Assembly: GCA_000155435.1 (NCBI GenBank)
Contig: DS990260.1
Location: forward strand, 26,894 to 90,893
DNA length: 64,000 bases
Origin: Clostridiales bacterium 1_7_47FAA
GTDB taxonomy: Bacteria; Bacillota; Clostridia; Lachnospirales; Lachnospiraceae
Direction of reading: 5' to 3'
Part shown: positions 26,185 to 37,047 of the stretch, piece after piece
Position numbering within the stretch: the stretch's first letter is position 1
Layout: each line of letters starts with the position of its first letter
The notes under the pieces: generated by a model
What the model was told of the DNA's origin: nothing
The model's database searches: none
The model's input: only the letters and a program-made list of their open reading frames with translations
Made by a program: the position numbers and the translations under genes

Positions 26185-26799
26185 TCATTGAATAAAATGC
26201 GTAGGCAGCCACGGCTCAATTTCCGGCAATGGCTGTGCACCATCTGCAATGCTTTTCAGCATCCATGCCATGTTATAACCAAGGGTACGCATTGTCTGTA
26301 ATCCCTCTTTATCCTGTCTGACGTCCTCCGGTGTAAATCCATGAACAGAATTCCAATACTGCGAAGAAACAACCGGCATCCGATTCATTGTAAAATACTT
26401 ATTGAGCCGGTCAAAAGCAGCCGTTGTGCCTCCCCGTCTGGCACTTACAACTGCCGCTGCAGGTTTAAATGCCAAGGAACCATTGTCTGCATAAAACACC
26501 CTGTCCAAAAGTGCACACAATGCGCCATTAGGACCTGCATAATATACAGGAGACCCGATAACAATTCCATCCGCACTCTGCATCAGTGCAAGCATTTCAT
26601 TGGCAGGATCGTCATCAAAAGCACACATTCCCTTTGTCTGGCATCTCCCACAGGCAATACAGCCATGCACGGCCTTTTTTCCAATGTGGTAAATCTGCGT
26701 ATGGACGCCATTTTTCTCTAGAGCGCCTGCCACCTCGGCAAGTGCGGTATAGGTACACCCGTTTTCATGGGGGCTGCCATTGATTAAAATCACCTTCAT
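26185..26799 (-). CDS. NAD(P)H-dependent FMN reductase / flavodoxin-fold protein
   Basis: 204 residues. FMN-binding N-terminus VILINGSPHENGCTYTAL, cysteine motif CIACGRCQTKGMC of the iron-sulfur-flavoprotein-like branch, and GSPVYYAGPNG for the second FMN loop. Start at 26799 has AAGGAGGA 9 bases upstream. A cytoplasmic electron-transfer or quinone/nitro reductase role is likely. In the redox operon between the rhodanese and DUF2271 lipoproteins (14-base gaps). Confidence 0.88.
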   Translation of the reverse strand: MKVILINGSPHENGCTYTALAEVAGALEKNGVHTQIYHIGKKAVHGCIACGRCQTKGMCAFDDDPANEMLALMQSADGIVIGSPVYYAGPNGALCALLDRVFYADNGSLAFKPAAAVVSARRGGTTAAFDRLNKYFTMNRMPVVSSQYWNSVHGFTPEDVRQDKEGLQTMRTLGYNMAWMLKSIADGAQPLPEIEPWLPTHFIQ

Positions 26800-26813
26800 G
26801 CTCTGTGTCCTCC

Positions 26814-27341
26814 TTATTGCTGGCTTTCCATCCATTGGTTATATTCATCAAACTGCGGCGTACCATCAATATACGATATTTCCGGTATGTCCGGGCGCAG
26901 CTCTAATACCCGGTCATAGGCACCCGGCACAATCATTCCACGACGGCAGTGCATCATAACCGGCCTGCCAGCCGGAATCTCCCTATATAACGCGTCCTCT
27001 GCTTCGCTGTCCAATTCTTCGATTGGGATATTGATTGCACCTTCAAAATGGTTATCATCGTACCATCTTGTGGCCGCCACATCAACAATTACCAGATCTT
27101 TTGTTTCTTTCATATATTCTAATGCTGCTTCCGGTGACATAGCCCCCATTGCATTTTGGGTTTCCGGACTCATGGCTGGCTCCTCCTGTGACGCCTGGCC
27201 TTCAGCGGACAGAGCACTGTTTTCAGAAATGGTTTCCTGTGAGGTGCTTTGCTGGGAGTTGATGGGCGTTACTTCACTGCAGGCTGTTACTGCCGTCACC
27301 AAAATAATCAATAATAATGCGGATACCATTTTTCTTACCAT
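26814..27341 (-). CDS. Rhodanese-domain lipoprotein
   Basis: 175 residues from ATG 27341 (AGGAGATGG upstream). Signal peptide with lipobox V-T-A-C, Ser/Gln/Glu-rich linker to about residue 60, and a rhodanese domain with active-site loop MHCRRGMI (catalytic Cys). The start overlaps the C-GCAxxG-C-C gene end by 7 bases. An extracellular sulfurtransferase or thiol-redox role is suggested by the family. Confidence 0.85.
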   Translation of the reverse strand: MVRKMVSALLLIILVTAVTACSEVTPINSQQSTSQETISENSALSAEGQASQEEPAMSPETQNAMGAMSPEAALEYMKETKDLVIVDVAATRWYDDNHFEGAINIPIEELDSEAEDALYREIPAGRPVMMHCRRGMIVPGAYDRVLELRPDIPEISYIDGTPQFDEYNQWMESQQ

Positions 27342-27781
27342 GCTTCCATCTCCTGTTCTGTTCGTTTTTCTTTCGGGCATTCCGCAAGAATCTGGTTAAT
27401 AATCAGCACGGTATCTTTCACCTTCATCCCACACTGAAATGCTTTTGGGGATTCCCCATGTAAAACTTCCCAGCAGGTGATGCCGCCATATTCCTTTTGA
27501 AAAATTTCTGCTGCCCGGCATACTTTTTCATAGACCTTTTTTCGCTTTTCACCATTCCCTGGCGTTCCTTCGCTGGAATAAAAGCTGATGATGGCAGTGG
27601 CCGCGGCGAGAGCGCCGCAGACCTCCTGCATCCCGCCAAAGCCGCCGCCAAAACCTTCCATGATCCGGCACGCCGTTGTTTCGTCTATTCCCATATCACT
27701 GGCGTAAGCACAGAACACCGCCTGGGAACAGGTAAAGCCTTTTCCGTATGCCTGTCCTGCCAGTTTTAATTTATCGTCCAA
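27335..27781 (-). CDS. C-GCAxxG-C-C family redox protein
   Basis: 148 residues. Carries the spaced cysteines of this family: FTCSQAV, MQEVCGAL, GITCWEVL and FQCGMKV, with a Gly-rich stretch MEGFGGGFGG; the canonical GCA has become CGAL here. Members are small, probably redox-active or metal-binding cytoplasmic proteins that often accompany oxidoreductases. Follows the iron alcohol dehydrogenase by 12 bases. Confidence 0.85.
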   Translation of the reverse strand: MDDKLKLAGQAYGKGFTCSQAVFCAYASDMGIDETTACRIMEGFGGGFGGMQEVCGALAAATAIISFYSSEGTPGNGEKRKKVYEKVCRAAEIFQKEYGGITCWEVLHGESPKAFQCGMKVKDTVLIINQILAECPKEKRTEQEMEAW

Positions 27782-27793
27782 GTGAATCCCTCC

Positions 27794-28957
27794 TTACCGG
27801 TAGGATTTTTCGTAGATTTCCAGATAATCATTGTCTGACAGAGGCAGCGGGTCCGCGGTAATGTCGCCGCCAAGCACCTCGTGAATCTTCTGCGGATACA
27901 GTTCTAATTCCTCTCTTGTGATTCCGGCGTCGCTCATTTTCAGATCGGCGCATCCAACAGCGGCAATCAGTTCATCCAATGCTTGAATAAAGTCTTTTCC
28001 GGAAGCAGGGTTCTCTACTCCCATTGCCTTTGCCATCTTTATCATTGGTTCTTCAGCGGCCTTTTTTTCGGCAAAAAAGTCATAGTAGGCATGAGCTGTC
28101 ATAATAAGGCCGGCGCCATGTACCAGATTTTCATGGAAACTTCCCATGACATGCTCAATGGTGTGGGCAGAAGTACAAAGCATATAGTAAGCGGCCAGGG
28201 AATTCGCCAGCGCCATATTCTCACGTGCTTCCTTGTTGCTTCCGTCCTTATATGCAACAGGCAGATATTTTGCCACCAGTTCAATCGCCTTGAGTGCAAA
28301 CATCTCCCCCATGGGATGCTCGTTTTTATTGATGACGCTTTCAGAAGCATGGAAGAACGTATCCATCCCCTGATAAGCAGTAAGTGCCGGTGGTACGCTC
28401 ATCATCAGGTCGGCATCCACCACAGAGATCGTGGGGAACATGGAAGGGAAGAAAATTCCGGTTTTCTCCTTCAGTTCGTCATCCGAGATAACAGCCGCGA
28501 TATCTACCTCGCTGCCGGTACCGGCGGAGGTGGTGATGCATACGATTGGCAGGGCGTCAAATTCCGCATTCTTTTTTCCGCCTGCTTTACTCAGGCTATA
28601 ATCCCAGATATCGCCAGGATTTGCTGCCATCAGCGCAATACACTTGCTGCAGTCCATGACAGAGCCGCCGCCCAAGGCCACGACGAAATCACAACCATTG
28701 TCCCGGACCGCCTTTGCGCCGTCCATGACATTCTTCCGGGTGGGATTCGGACGGATTTCATCAAACAGGGCGTGTTCCACTCCAGCCAGCTCCAGCTCTT
28801 TTTGCACACGGGACAGATAACCATATTTCTTCGTGGACTGACCATTGGAGGTGACAATCAGGGTTTTTTTACCCGGAAGGCTTTCCTCATGCAGATGGTT
28901 CAGCTGTCCTGCCCCAAAGAGTACGCGTGTCGGCATGTTAAAGATAAAATTGTTCAT
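27794..28957 (-). CDS. Iron-containing alcohol dehydrogenase
   Basis: 387 residues, full length for the family. NAD-binding GGGSVMDCSK, ITTSAGTGSE motif, and metal ligands Asp in VVDADLM and His in FFHASE, SAHTIEH and HGAGL. Interconverts an alcohol and aldehyde or ketone with NAD(P)H; many clostridial members handle butanol, lactaldehyde or propanediol. First gene of the redox operon, preceded by GCGCCA direct repeats (29017-29045). Confidence 0.92.
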   Translation of the reverse strand: MNNFIFNMPTRVLFGAGQLNHLHEESLPGKKTLIVTSNGQSTKKYGYLSRVQKELELAGVEHALFDEIRPNPTRKNVMDGAKAVRDNGCDFVVALGGGSVMDCSKCIALMAANPGDIWDYSLSKAGGKKNAEFDALPIVCITTSAGTGSEVDIAAVISDDELKEKTGIFFPSMFPTISVVDADLMMSVPPALTAYQGMDTFFHASESVINKNEHPMGEMFALKAIELVAKYLPVAYKDGSNKEARENMALANSLAAYYMLCTSAHTIEHVMGSFHENLVHGAGLIMTAHAYYDFFAEKKAAEEPMIKMAKAMGVENPASGKDFIQALDELIAAVGCADLKMSDAGITREELELYPQKIHEVLGGDITADPLPLSDNDYLEIYEKSYR

Positions 28958-29016
28958 AAGTGATTCCTCCTCATATTTAATTCTCTATTTATTTTGTTTC
29001 TGAACATTATTATATT

Positions 29017-29045
29017 GCGCCAGATTTTAGAATACAGCGCCAAAT
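29017..29045 (-). promoter_or_regulatory. Direct repeat upstream of the iron alcohol dehydrogenase operon
   Basis: GCGCCAGAT (29017-29025) and GCGCCAAAT (29037-29045), 20 bases apart, about 60-90 bases upstream of the start at 28957. The spacing of two helical turns suits an AraC-type activator. A related 15-mer occurs at 31165-31179, upstream of the AraC gene. Confidence 0.5.
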
Positions 29046-29093
29046 CTTATGTTTATATGTGGTAAATGATAATATTATTCTGCAGCCTTTTCC

Positions 29094-29696
29094 TTAGTCA
29101 AAGAGTCTCACTATGGCCGCAGTCACGCTTTTGATATCCAGGGAAGTGGTGTTAATACATAAATCATAATTAGACGTATCTCCCCATGTCCGCCCTGTAT
29201 GAAATTGATAGTACCGCGCGCGCTGTCTGTCAATCACATTAATCTTCCTTCTCATCTCTGCATCCGTCTCTCCTTCCATGGACTGCTCTTTTTCCCTGCA
29301 GCGGGCCAGCTTAAAATCTGTATCTGCGTATACAAACAGACGAAGGGGACTCCTCTCCTGCAGAATATAATCCGCACAGCGCCCTACAATCACACAGTCT
29401 GTTTTATCCGCCATCTCCCTTATCATTTTGCTCTGTTCCAGAAATGCTGTCTGATCCGGCTCCATTGCCTGATAAAACTGGGATGAAAAGGTTATGCCCG
29501 TTGTAATTGGCAGTAATGGGATGAATTTATTTTCTTCAACCTGGCGGATATAGTTTTCTGTCAGATTTGTCCTTTTGGAAAGTTCACTGATAATTTCCTG
29601 ATCATAATAGGCAATCTTTAATGTATCCGCAATATATCTGCCCAGTTCCCGGCCTCCGCTGCCAAATTCCCGGCTTATGGTAATAATTTTATTCAT
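29094..29696 (-). CDS. Cytidylate-kinase-like family protein
   Basis: 200 residues from ATG 29696 (AGGAGG 6 bases upstream). P-loop SREFGSGGRELG and the lid region RRKINVIDRQRARYYQFHTGRTWGD match the cytidylate-kinase-like (AAA/NMP kinase) family common in clostridia, which is not the housekeeping Cmk. Substrate uncertain. Downstream of a MATE gene (47 bases). Confidence 0.85.
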   Translation of the reverse strand: MNKIITISREFGSGGRELGRYIADTLKIAYYDQEIISELSKRTNLTENYIRQVEENKFIPLLPITTGITFSSQFYQAMEPDQTAFLEQSKMIREMADKTDCVIVGRCADYILQERSPLRLFVYADTDFKLARCREKEQSMEGETDAEMRRKINVIDRQRARYYQFHTGRTWGDTSNYDLCINTTSLDIKSVTAAIVRLFD

Positions 29697-29743
29697 CTGT
29701 TCCCTCCTGTAGATTGATTGAAAATAGTAACGATTCAGAGTGT

Positions 29744-31102
29744 CTATCTTGTAAGATTTTTCAGCCACCCATATTTCCGGTAATGGAGGATGGCCGCCGG
29801 CAGCTTCACAATCTCATCCAGGTTGATGATCAGGAATACAATGACTACCGGAAGGTTCCAGACAAAGGCCGCTAAGAAACCGGCCGGAACTGCAAAGGCC
29901 CACATGGTAACCGCATCACAGATCAGGCCAAACTTAGAGTCCCCGCCCGCGGGAAATATCCCGGCTATGGTGGTCATGTTAATGGACTTTCCGACCATAT
30001 AGCAGGCGCACAGAATCAGCATCCATTTAAGATATCCTGTCGCCTGCGGACTTAATGTGGTGACCTTTACGATGACGGGGGTAAGCGCTACCAAAAACAC
30101 GCCGGACAAAACGCCGCTTATAACAGCGAGCCTGCAGAGACGGCCTCCGTATTCTTTTGCCTGCTTTAAATTTCCCATGCCTAACTCGTTACCCACAATA
30201 ATACCGCCGCCGTTTCCAAGCCCGGTACAAAAACTTACAATCAGATTTTTGACAATGTTGGCAATGGAGTTGGCTGCCACGGCATCGCTGCCTAAGTGGC
30301 CCATGATTACGGAATATGTAGTAAAGCCGCAGCCCCATACCAGATAGTCGCCAAGCATTGGCATTGTATATTTCCAATAATCCCGTGCCAGATTTTTTTC
30401 TGTTGTAAAGCAATATTTTATGCGCAGTCTGGCTCTTTTTTCCCGCAGGGACTCAAGATAGGCCCATCCCATCTCTATCAGTTTTGAAATGGACGTTGCC
30501 AGGGCCGCACCCGCAATCCCCATTTCAGGAAAAAACAGCAGCCCGTAAATCAACGCAGCATTTAAGAAAATATTAATCACCACAGCAGTGGAGCCAATTA
30601 CCATACTTTTAACGGCACAGCCTGTGTTTTTCAAAATGCACAGATAAATCTGGGAAATGCCAGTAAACAGATAAGATGCTGCAACAACACGAAGATACAC
30701 AATTCCACTAGATATCAACTGCGGCTCGTTTGTGAATATCCGCATCAGGGTTTCCGGGATAAAAAGAGTCGCCAGAAAGAAAACTGCGGATATCAGAAAA
30801 GATACTTTTATAACATAGGCAAAGATTCTTTCAATGGATATCATATCCCCTTTCCCGTAATACTGCGCTGCCAGAATACTTGTTCCCATTGTCAGGCCAC
30901 CCATAAAAAGATTGAATACAAAGGTAATCTGTCCAGCCAGAGAAACGGCGGAAAGGGAGTCCTGATTCACAAATCCGAGCATCAAGGCATCCGAAGCACT
31001 GACTGCCGCCAGCATAAATTGCTGAAAGGCAATCGGCAGCACAAGTGAAAACAGTTTTTTGTAAAAGATGGCGTTTTTATCACTCCATGATTTGGTTTTC
31101 AT
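29744..31102 (-). CDS. MATE-family efflux transporter
   Basis: 452 residues and about twelve membrane segments, with start pattern FSLVLPIAFQQFMLAAVSASDALMLG. Only distantly like the MATE protein at 23283-24707. Divergent from an AraC regulator, with palindromic elements between them, so this pump is probably regulated by it. SD AGGAGG precedes ATG 31102. Confidence 0.9.
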   Translation of the reverse strand: MKTKSWSDKNAIFYKKLFSLVLPIAFQQFMLAAVSASDALMLGFVNQDSLSAVSLAGQITFVFNLFMGGLTMGTSILAAQYYGKGDMISIERIFAYVIKVSFLISAVFFLATLFIPETLMRIFTNEPQLISSGIVYLRVVAASYLFTGISQIYLCILKNTGCAVKSMVIGSTAVVINIFLNAALIYGLLFFPEMGIAGAALATSISKLIEMGWAYLESLREKRARLRIKYCFTTEKNLARDYWKYTMPMLGDYLVWGCGFTTYSVIMGHLGSDAVAANSIANIVKNLIVSFCTGLGNGGGIIVGNELGMGNLKQAKEYGGRLCRLAVISGVLSGVFLVALTPVIVKVTTLSPQATGYLKWMLILCACYMVGKSINMTTIAGIFPAGGDSKFGLICDAVTMWAFAVPAGFLAAFVWNLPVVIVFLIINLDEIVKLPAAILHYRKYGWLKNLTR

Positions 31103-31132
31103 TTCATAACCTCCTGGTTTTATAATTGCATG

Positions 31133-31179
31133 CCAACTAGTATAGTTGGAATCTGCTGAAAAATCAGCGCTAAAACTTA
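31133..31179. promoter_or_regulatory. Intergenic operator candidates between MATE and AraC genes
   Basis: Perfect inverted repeat CCAACTA (31133-31139) / TAGTTGG (31143-31149) with a 3-base centre, followed by CAGCGCTAAAACTTA (31165-31179), which matches 12 of 15 bases of CAGCGCCAAATCTTA at 29035-29049. Confidence 0.5.
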
Positions 31180-31245
31180 ATAAAAGCAGTGGTAATTTAT
31201 AATATTCTATGGTAGCATAGAGCTAATATGAAAGGAGGCTATTGC

Positions 31246-32190
31246 TTGGAAAAAACCATACTGTCATTGTCAATCGAAGCCCTGCAGGAGCAGTTCGACA
31301 GTCTTGACTGGACCTATCATGACTTTCCTGTCGGAAGCCAAAATGAAAAAATGTACTGCTGGCCAGGTCCGGAACAGGAAAATATTCTAATCTGCGTCCA
31401 TAAAAGCAGCGGGGTACAGGAATTATTTCACCGCCATGATTTCTTTTACTTTAATTACACCTATAAGGGAGAATATGATTCCCTCAGCTACAAATACGAT
31501 CATCAGATTACAATACGGGAAAGGGAATTGTATGCAGGCCAGCCGTTTGCCGGACACGCCCTGTGTGTGCATGATAATCAGGAAACCATCATCATTGGTG
31601 TGTTATTCCGGCGAGAGACCTTTTTCCGCTCCTTCCTGCCCCTGTTGTCCGCTAATTCCGGGCTGTTCCATTTTTTCCTCGATCCTTCCACAAATTGCTT
31701 TTCTGAAGAATACCTTCATTTCAAAATCGAGGATGACTGCAACATCCGCACACTGCTGGAAATGATGGTGATTGAGTATGCCCATAAAGGCGAAGATACA
31801 CAGGACATATTAAAGCCCCTGGCACTGGCGTTCCTGATGCAGGTGGCCCGCCAGTATACCTTTGCAAACCAAAGGCCCCCTGCAGACCGCCTGTCAGACC
31901 GGATTGTCCAATACATAAGTGAACATTCCGACAAGGTGACATTAAAGGATATCGCGGCACGGTTTTCCTACCATCCCAACTACATATCCACCCTTCTGCA
32001 CCGGGAATTAGGGAAATCGTTCTCTGAAATCCTGCTTTCTCAGCGAATGGAGCGTGCCGTAATTCTTTTGAAAGGCACGGATCTTACAATCAATGAGATT
32101 GCTTTGATGCTGGGGTACAGCAACAGCAGTAATTTTTACAAGGCGTTTCGGGAGTATTATGGTGTTTCTCCGCGGGAATATATCCATTAA
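31246..32190 (+). CDS. AraC-family transcriptional regulator
   Basis: 314 residues from TTG 31246. AAGGAGG sits 6-7 bases before this TTG and inside the reading frame that begins at ATG 31228, so the TTG start is preferred. N-terminal cupin-like sensor (HRHDFFYFNYTYKG) and C-terminal double helix-turn-helix (LKDIAARFSYHPNYISTLLHRELG; INEIALMLGYSNSSNFYKAFREYYGVSPREY). Divergent from the MATE gene, and a candidate regulator of the iron alcohol dehydrogenase operon by shared motif. Confidence 0.9.
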   Translation: MEKTILSLSIEALQEQFDSLDWTYHDFPVGSQNEKMYCWPGPEQENILICVHKSSGVQELFHRHDFFYFNYTYKGEYDSLSYKYDHQITIRERELYAGQPFAGHALCVHDNQETIIIGVLFRRETFFRSFLPLLSANSGLFHFFLDPSTNCFSEEYLHFKIEDDCNIRTLLEMMVIEYAHKGEDTQDILKPLALAFLMQVARQYTFANQRPPADRLSDRIVQYISEHSDKVTLKDIAARFSYHPNYISTLLHRELGKSFSEILLSQRMERAVILLKGTDLTINEIALMLGYSNSSNFYKAFREYYGVSPREYIH

Positions 32191-32213
32191 TCATCTGTGG
32201 CTGTTCCACTTTT

Positions 32214-32780
32214 TTACTCCACATCATTTACGATTTCCCTAATCACCTTTGCAGGTACGCCGCCCACCGCACAATTATCCGGCACATCCTTTGTCACCAC
32301 TGCACCTGCGGCAACGACTACGTTATTGCCGATTTTCACCCCGGGAAGGATTGTCACATTGCCGCCAATCCATACATCGTTTCCAATGGTGACCGGTTTT
32401 GCAATCCCCAGATGTTTTCGCCGTCCCATGGGATTCAACGGGTGATTGACCGTCGTAATCAGAGTATTGGGACCAATCATGACGTAATCTCCGATATGAA
32501 CCGGAGCGATGTCCAGAATAGTAACATTATAATTGGCAAGAAAATTTTTACCCACATGAATATTGGTCCCACTGTCACAATTAAACACAGGAAGCACGGT
32601 GGCATTCTCCCCCGCTGCCCCAAACAGCCTTCGGATGGTCCGGAATCGTTCTTCCGTATTCTGCATCGGGATTGCATTCAGCTTCTGACACCATTCCAGT
32701 GCGTGAAGCTTCCGCCCGTCAACCTCTTCATCCCAAAAGTCATACTCTAAACCTGCATCCAACTTTTCCGCTTCTGTCAT
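32214..32780 (-). CDS. Maltose/galactoside O-acetyltransferase family enzyme
   Basis: 188 residues, left-handed beta-helix of hexapeptide repeats (VTIGNDVWIGGNVTILPGVKIGNNVVVAAGAVVTKDVP). The catalytic His is in TTVNHPLNP. N-terminal Mac domain TEAEKLDAGLEYDFWDEE. Acetyl-CoA-dependent acetylation of a sugar is the family role. Start at 32780; a longer start would overlap the GH1 stop. Downstream of GH1 in the same direction, and could detoxify non-metabolised sugars. Confidence 0.9.
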   Translation of the reverse strand: MTEAEKLDAGLEYDFWDEEVDGRKLHALEWCQKLNAIPMQNTEERFRTIRRLFGAAGENATVLPVFNCDSGTNIHVGKNFLANYNVTILDIAPVHIGDYVMIGPNTLITTVNHPLNPMGRRKHLGIAKPVTIGNDVWIGGNVTILPGVKIGNNVVVAAGAVVTKDVPDNCAVGGVPAKVIREIVNDVE

Positions 32781-32812
32781 ATCTTCCGATTCCTTTCTTT
32801 TTCTGAATGATT

Positions 32813-34736
<1,924 letters not shown>

Positions 34737-34873
34737 GATTTTAAGCGGTACAATTCTATAAATCAGACTCCGTTGTTTGTCACCTGCCTTTCATTCTCTT
34801 AGCTTCTTGAAATATTTATATCATTCTGTCTCTCAAATAAATATCATATAATTACTATTTATTATATATTCTT

Positions 34874-34902
34874 ATTGTCAATTTCCACCCCTTGTGATAC
34901 AG
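34874..34902 (+). promoter_or_regulatory. Promoter of the AraC gene at 34924
   Basis: TTGTCA (34874-34879), 17 bases, TACAGT (34897-34902), followed by an AAAGGAGG ribosome site. The region between the two divergent genes is very A+T rich. Confidence 0.55.
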
Positions 34903-34923
34903 TAAATAAAGGAGGCATCGCCT

Positions 34924-35667
34924 ATGAAGTCGATTGAAAAAGCGCTTTCTGATATCCGTTTTAAGCAAAAAGAAGAACAAATCCATCACCACACCTATGA
35001 TGAGGAACTGTTGCAGTACGAATATATGAAAAACGGCAATTTGGAACAGGCCATCCCATTGAGCATTAAATTATTCCGAGGTAATCTTACTGGTCATCTT
35101 TCCGACAACCGGCTCTCTCATTACCGCTACCTTTTTGTAGCTTCTACGACCCTTTCCTGCCGTTTCTGCCTGGAGGGCGGCATGCTGGCAGAAGATGCGT
35201 ACAACATCAGCGACCTCTACATTCAGCTCATGGACAAATGCACTACTGTGGATGAGATTTTCCGTCTTCACACAGAGATGTTCACGGAATATACAAAACG
35301 TATGGCCGAACTAAAAAAAGAACAGATTTACTCGAAACCTGTTCTTCGGTGTATTGATTATATCCATCATCATTTACATGAAAACATTACCCTGAATTCC
35401 ACGGCGGATTATGTAAATCTCTCGCCGTCCTATCTCTCCGCCATTTTTAAAAAAGAGATGAATACCACTCTTTCCGAATATGTGCGCAAATGCCGTATTG
35501 AAACAGCGCAAAATTTGTTAAAATATTCAGAATACACCTGTGTTGAAATTGCCAACTACCTCGCGTTCTCCTCACACAGCCATTTTAATACTTTATTCAA
35601 AAAATATACCGGATATACTCCAAAAGAATATCGTTTAAAGTATTTTCGACATAACTGGGCAGAATGA
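34924..35667 (+). CDS. AraC-family transcriptional regulator
   Basis: 247 residues. C-terminal double helix-turn-helix (NSTADYVNLSPSYLSAIFKKEMN; VEIANYLAFSSHSHFNTLFKKYTGYTPKEYR). The N-terminal 140 residues are helical and resemble the sensorless YesN/GlnR-like clostridial group rather than a cupin. Strong AAAGGAGG upstream. Divergent from the truncated SDR and GH1 operon, which it may control. Confidence 0.88.
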   Translation: MKSIEKALSDIRFKQKEEQIHHHTYDEELLQYEYMKNGNLEQAIPLSIKLFRGNLTGHLSDNRLSHYRYLFVASTTLSCRFCLEGGMLAEDAYNISDLYIQLMDKCTTVDEIFRLHTEMFTEYTKRMAELKKEQIYSKPVLRCIDYIHHHLHENITLNSTADYVNLSPSYLSAIFKKEMNTTLSEYVRKCRIETAQNLLKYSEYTCVEIANYLAFSSHSHFNTLFKKYTGYTPKEYRLKYFRHNWAE

Positions 35668-35822
35668 CTTCCTAGAGCCAAAGCATGGTTCTGTAGTAAA
35701 CTTCACAATACAAATACTATCCCCTCCGATTACTCCCCTACATAGGACATAATGCTGTAATCTGGACTCCCTAATCCAGGTATTTCTCCTGAAGATATAT
35801 AATCTTGCTGTTAAGGCGGCGG

Positions 35823-35975
35823 ATGTACCGGGCGCTGATACGGTTAAAAGAGACAAACCTGTCCATCAATCAGATTGCCCTTATGGCAGGGTATGGAAAT
35901 AACAGTAATTTCTATAAAGCCTTCAGGGAATACTACGGTATGTCACCTCGGGAATATGTGTACACGGAGTCATGA
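35823..35975 (+). pseudogene. C-terminal fragment of another AraC regulator
   Basis: 50 codons, too short for a gene, encoding SINQIALMAGYGNNSNFYKAF and REYYGMSPREYVYTES before a stop. This is the second helix-turn-helix of an AraC protein and closely resembles the end of the regulator at 31246-32190. No upstream coding continuation is visible between 35668 and 35822. Confidence 0.75.
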
Positions 35976-36046
35976 AACCCCTATCGGCTGCCTATCCCGC
36001 CGTTTTATTTTTCATGTCACCTGTATCCGCATACAATTTTTAATAC

Positions 36047-36072
36047 AAAAGGCTGGCACAACCGTGCCAGCC
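36047..36072 (-). terminator. Intrinsic terminator of the aldo/keto reductase operon
   Basis: 9-bp perfect stem GGCTGGCAC (36051-36059) / GTGCCAGCC (36064-36072) with a 4-base loop; on the reverse strand it is followed by TTTTG (36050-36046). It lies 18 bases after the stop at 36091. Confidence 0.85.
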
Positions 36073-36090
36073 AGCTCCATGCATCCATAG

Positions 36091-37047
36091 CTATCTGATA
36101 AAATTTCCTGCGGCCTTCCAGATTTCGTACCACTCCTTACGCGTCAGCATGATATCTGCGCCCTGTGCATTTTCCGCAAGGTGTTTCACATTCATGGTAC
36201 CTGATATCGGAAGCAGATGCGCCGGATGACGCAATAACCATGCGATTGCGATTGCAGGAGCAGGGACACCGTACCGTTCGGCTACCTCTTCTATTTTTGC
36301 ATTTAATGGTTTATAATCCGGATGCCCAAGGAAACAGCCGCCCATATATCCGGCCTGCATTACAGACCAGCATTGGACCGTAATATCATTTAATCTGCAG
36401 TAATCAAGAACCCCTCCGTCCCTGTCAATTGCACACATATCGTCCATATTGACATACATCCCCCGTGAAATCAGCCCTGAATTGACAACACTCATCATCA
36501 GTTGGTTTGTAACAATCGGCTGTTTTACATACTTTTGCAAAAGCATAAGCTGTGTCGTGTTAAAGTTCGAAACACCGATATATCTGATTTTTCCGCTGAC
36601 ATACAGTTCGTCCAAAGCCTCCGCTATCTCTGCCGGATCTGCCAGGGCATCCGGCGCATGGAGCATATACACATCAATATAATCTGTTTTCAATCGTTTC
36701 AGACTGTCATTGGCCTCTTTTAAAATATAATCCTTAGAAAGGTCAATCGTTTCCGGCTTCCCCTGTCCCGGCTGGATTTCGGTAAATCCACATTTAGTCT
36801 GCAGAATCATTTTTTCCCTGACAGATGGCGTCATATGTGCTGCTTTTGCAAAAAATTCCTCACAATATCCGAAGGGCCCTCCATCCATTCCGTAAATATC
36901 AGCATTCTCAAAAAAATTCAAACCCATTTCAAGGCATGTCGATATGTATTCCTCTGCCTGATACAGGTTGAGCTTATTTAGATGCATTAAGCCAATTGCC
37001 ATTACCGGAATGTCAAGATCCGTACTGCCCAGCTTCATCCTCCTCAT
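36091..37047 (-). CDS. Aldo/keto reductase, YdhF-like
   Basis: 318 residues. The AKR pattern is clear: Asp/Tyr of FFENADIYG, catalytic Lys in QTKCG, His in MLHAPD, GVSNFN, and a cofactor region near ISGTMNVKHL. ATG 37047 overlaps the upstream AKR stop by 4 bases. NADPH-linked carbonyl reduction is the family role. Last gene of the HAD/symporter operon. Confidence 0.9.
   Translation of the reverse strand: MRRMKLGSTDLDIPVMAIGLMHLNKLNLYQAEEYISTCLEMGLNFFENADIYGMDGGPFGYCEEFFAKAAHMTPSVREKMILQTKCGFTEIQPGQGKPETIDLSKDYILKEANDSLKRLKTDYIDVYMLHAPDALADPAEIAEALDELYVSGKIRYIGVSNFNTTQLMLLQKYVKQPIVTNQLMMSVVNSGLISRGMYVNMDDMCAIDRDGGVLDYCRLNDITVQCWSVMQAGYMGGCFLGHPDYKPLNAKIEEVAERYGVPAPAIAIAWLLRHPAHLLPISGTMNVKHLAENAQGADIMLTRKEWYEIWKAAGNFIR

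Noticed and set aside
27983..28963. 326-codon forward frame opposite the iron alcohol dehydrogenase
   Set aside because: Antisense shadow: rich in His, Cys and Arg without motifs, while the reverse strand encodes a full-length known enzyme.
34940..34953. AAAGCGCTTTC, which resembles part of a CcpA cre site
   Set aside because: It is inside the AraC coding sequence near its start and matches only the core; no cre-like match was found at the catabolic promoters.
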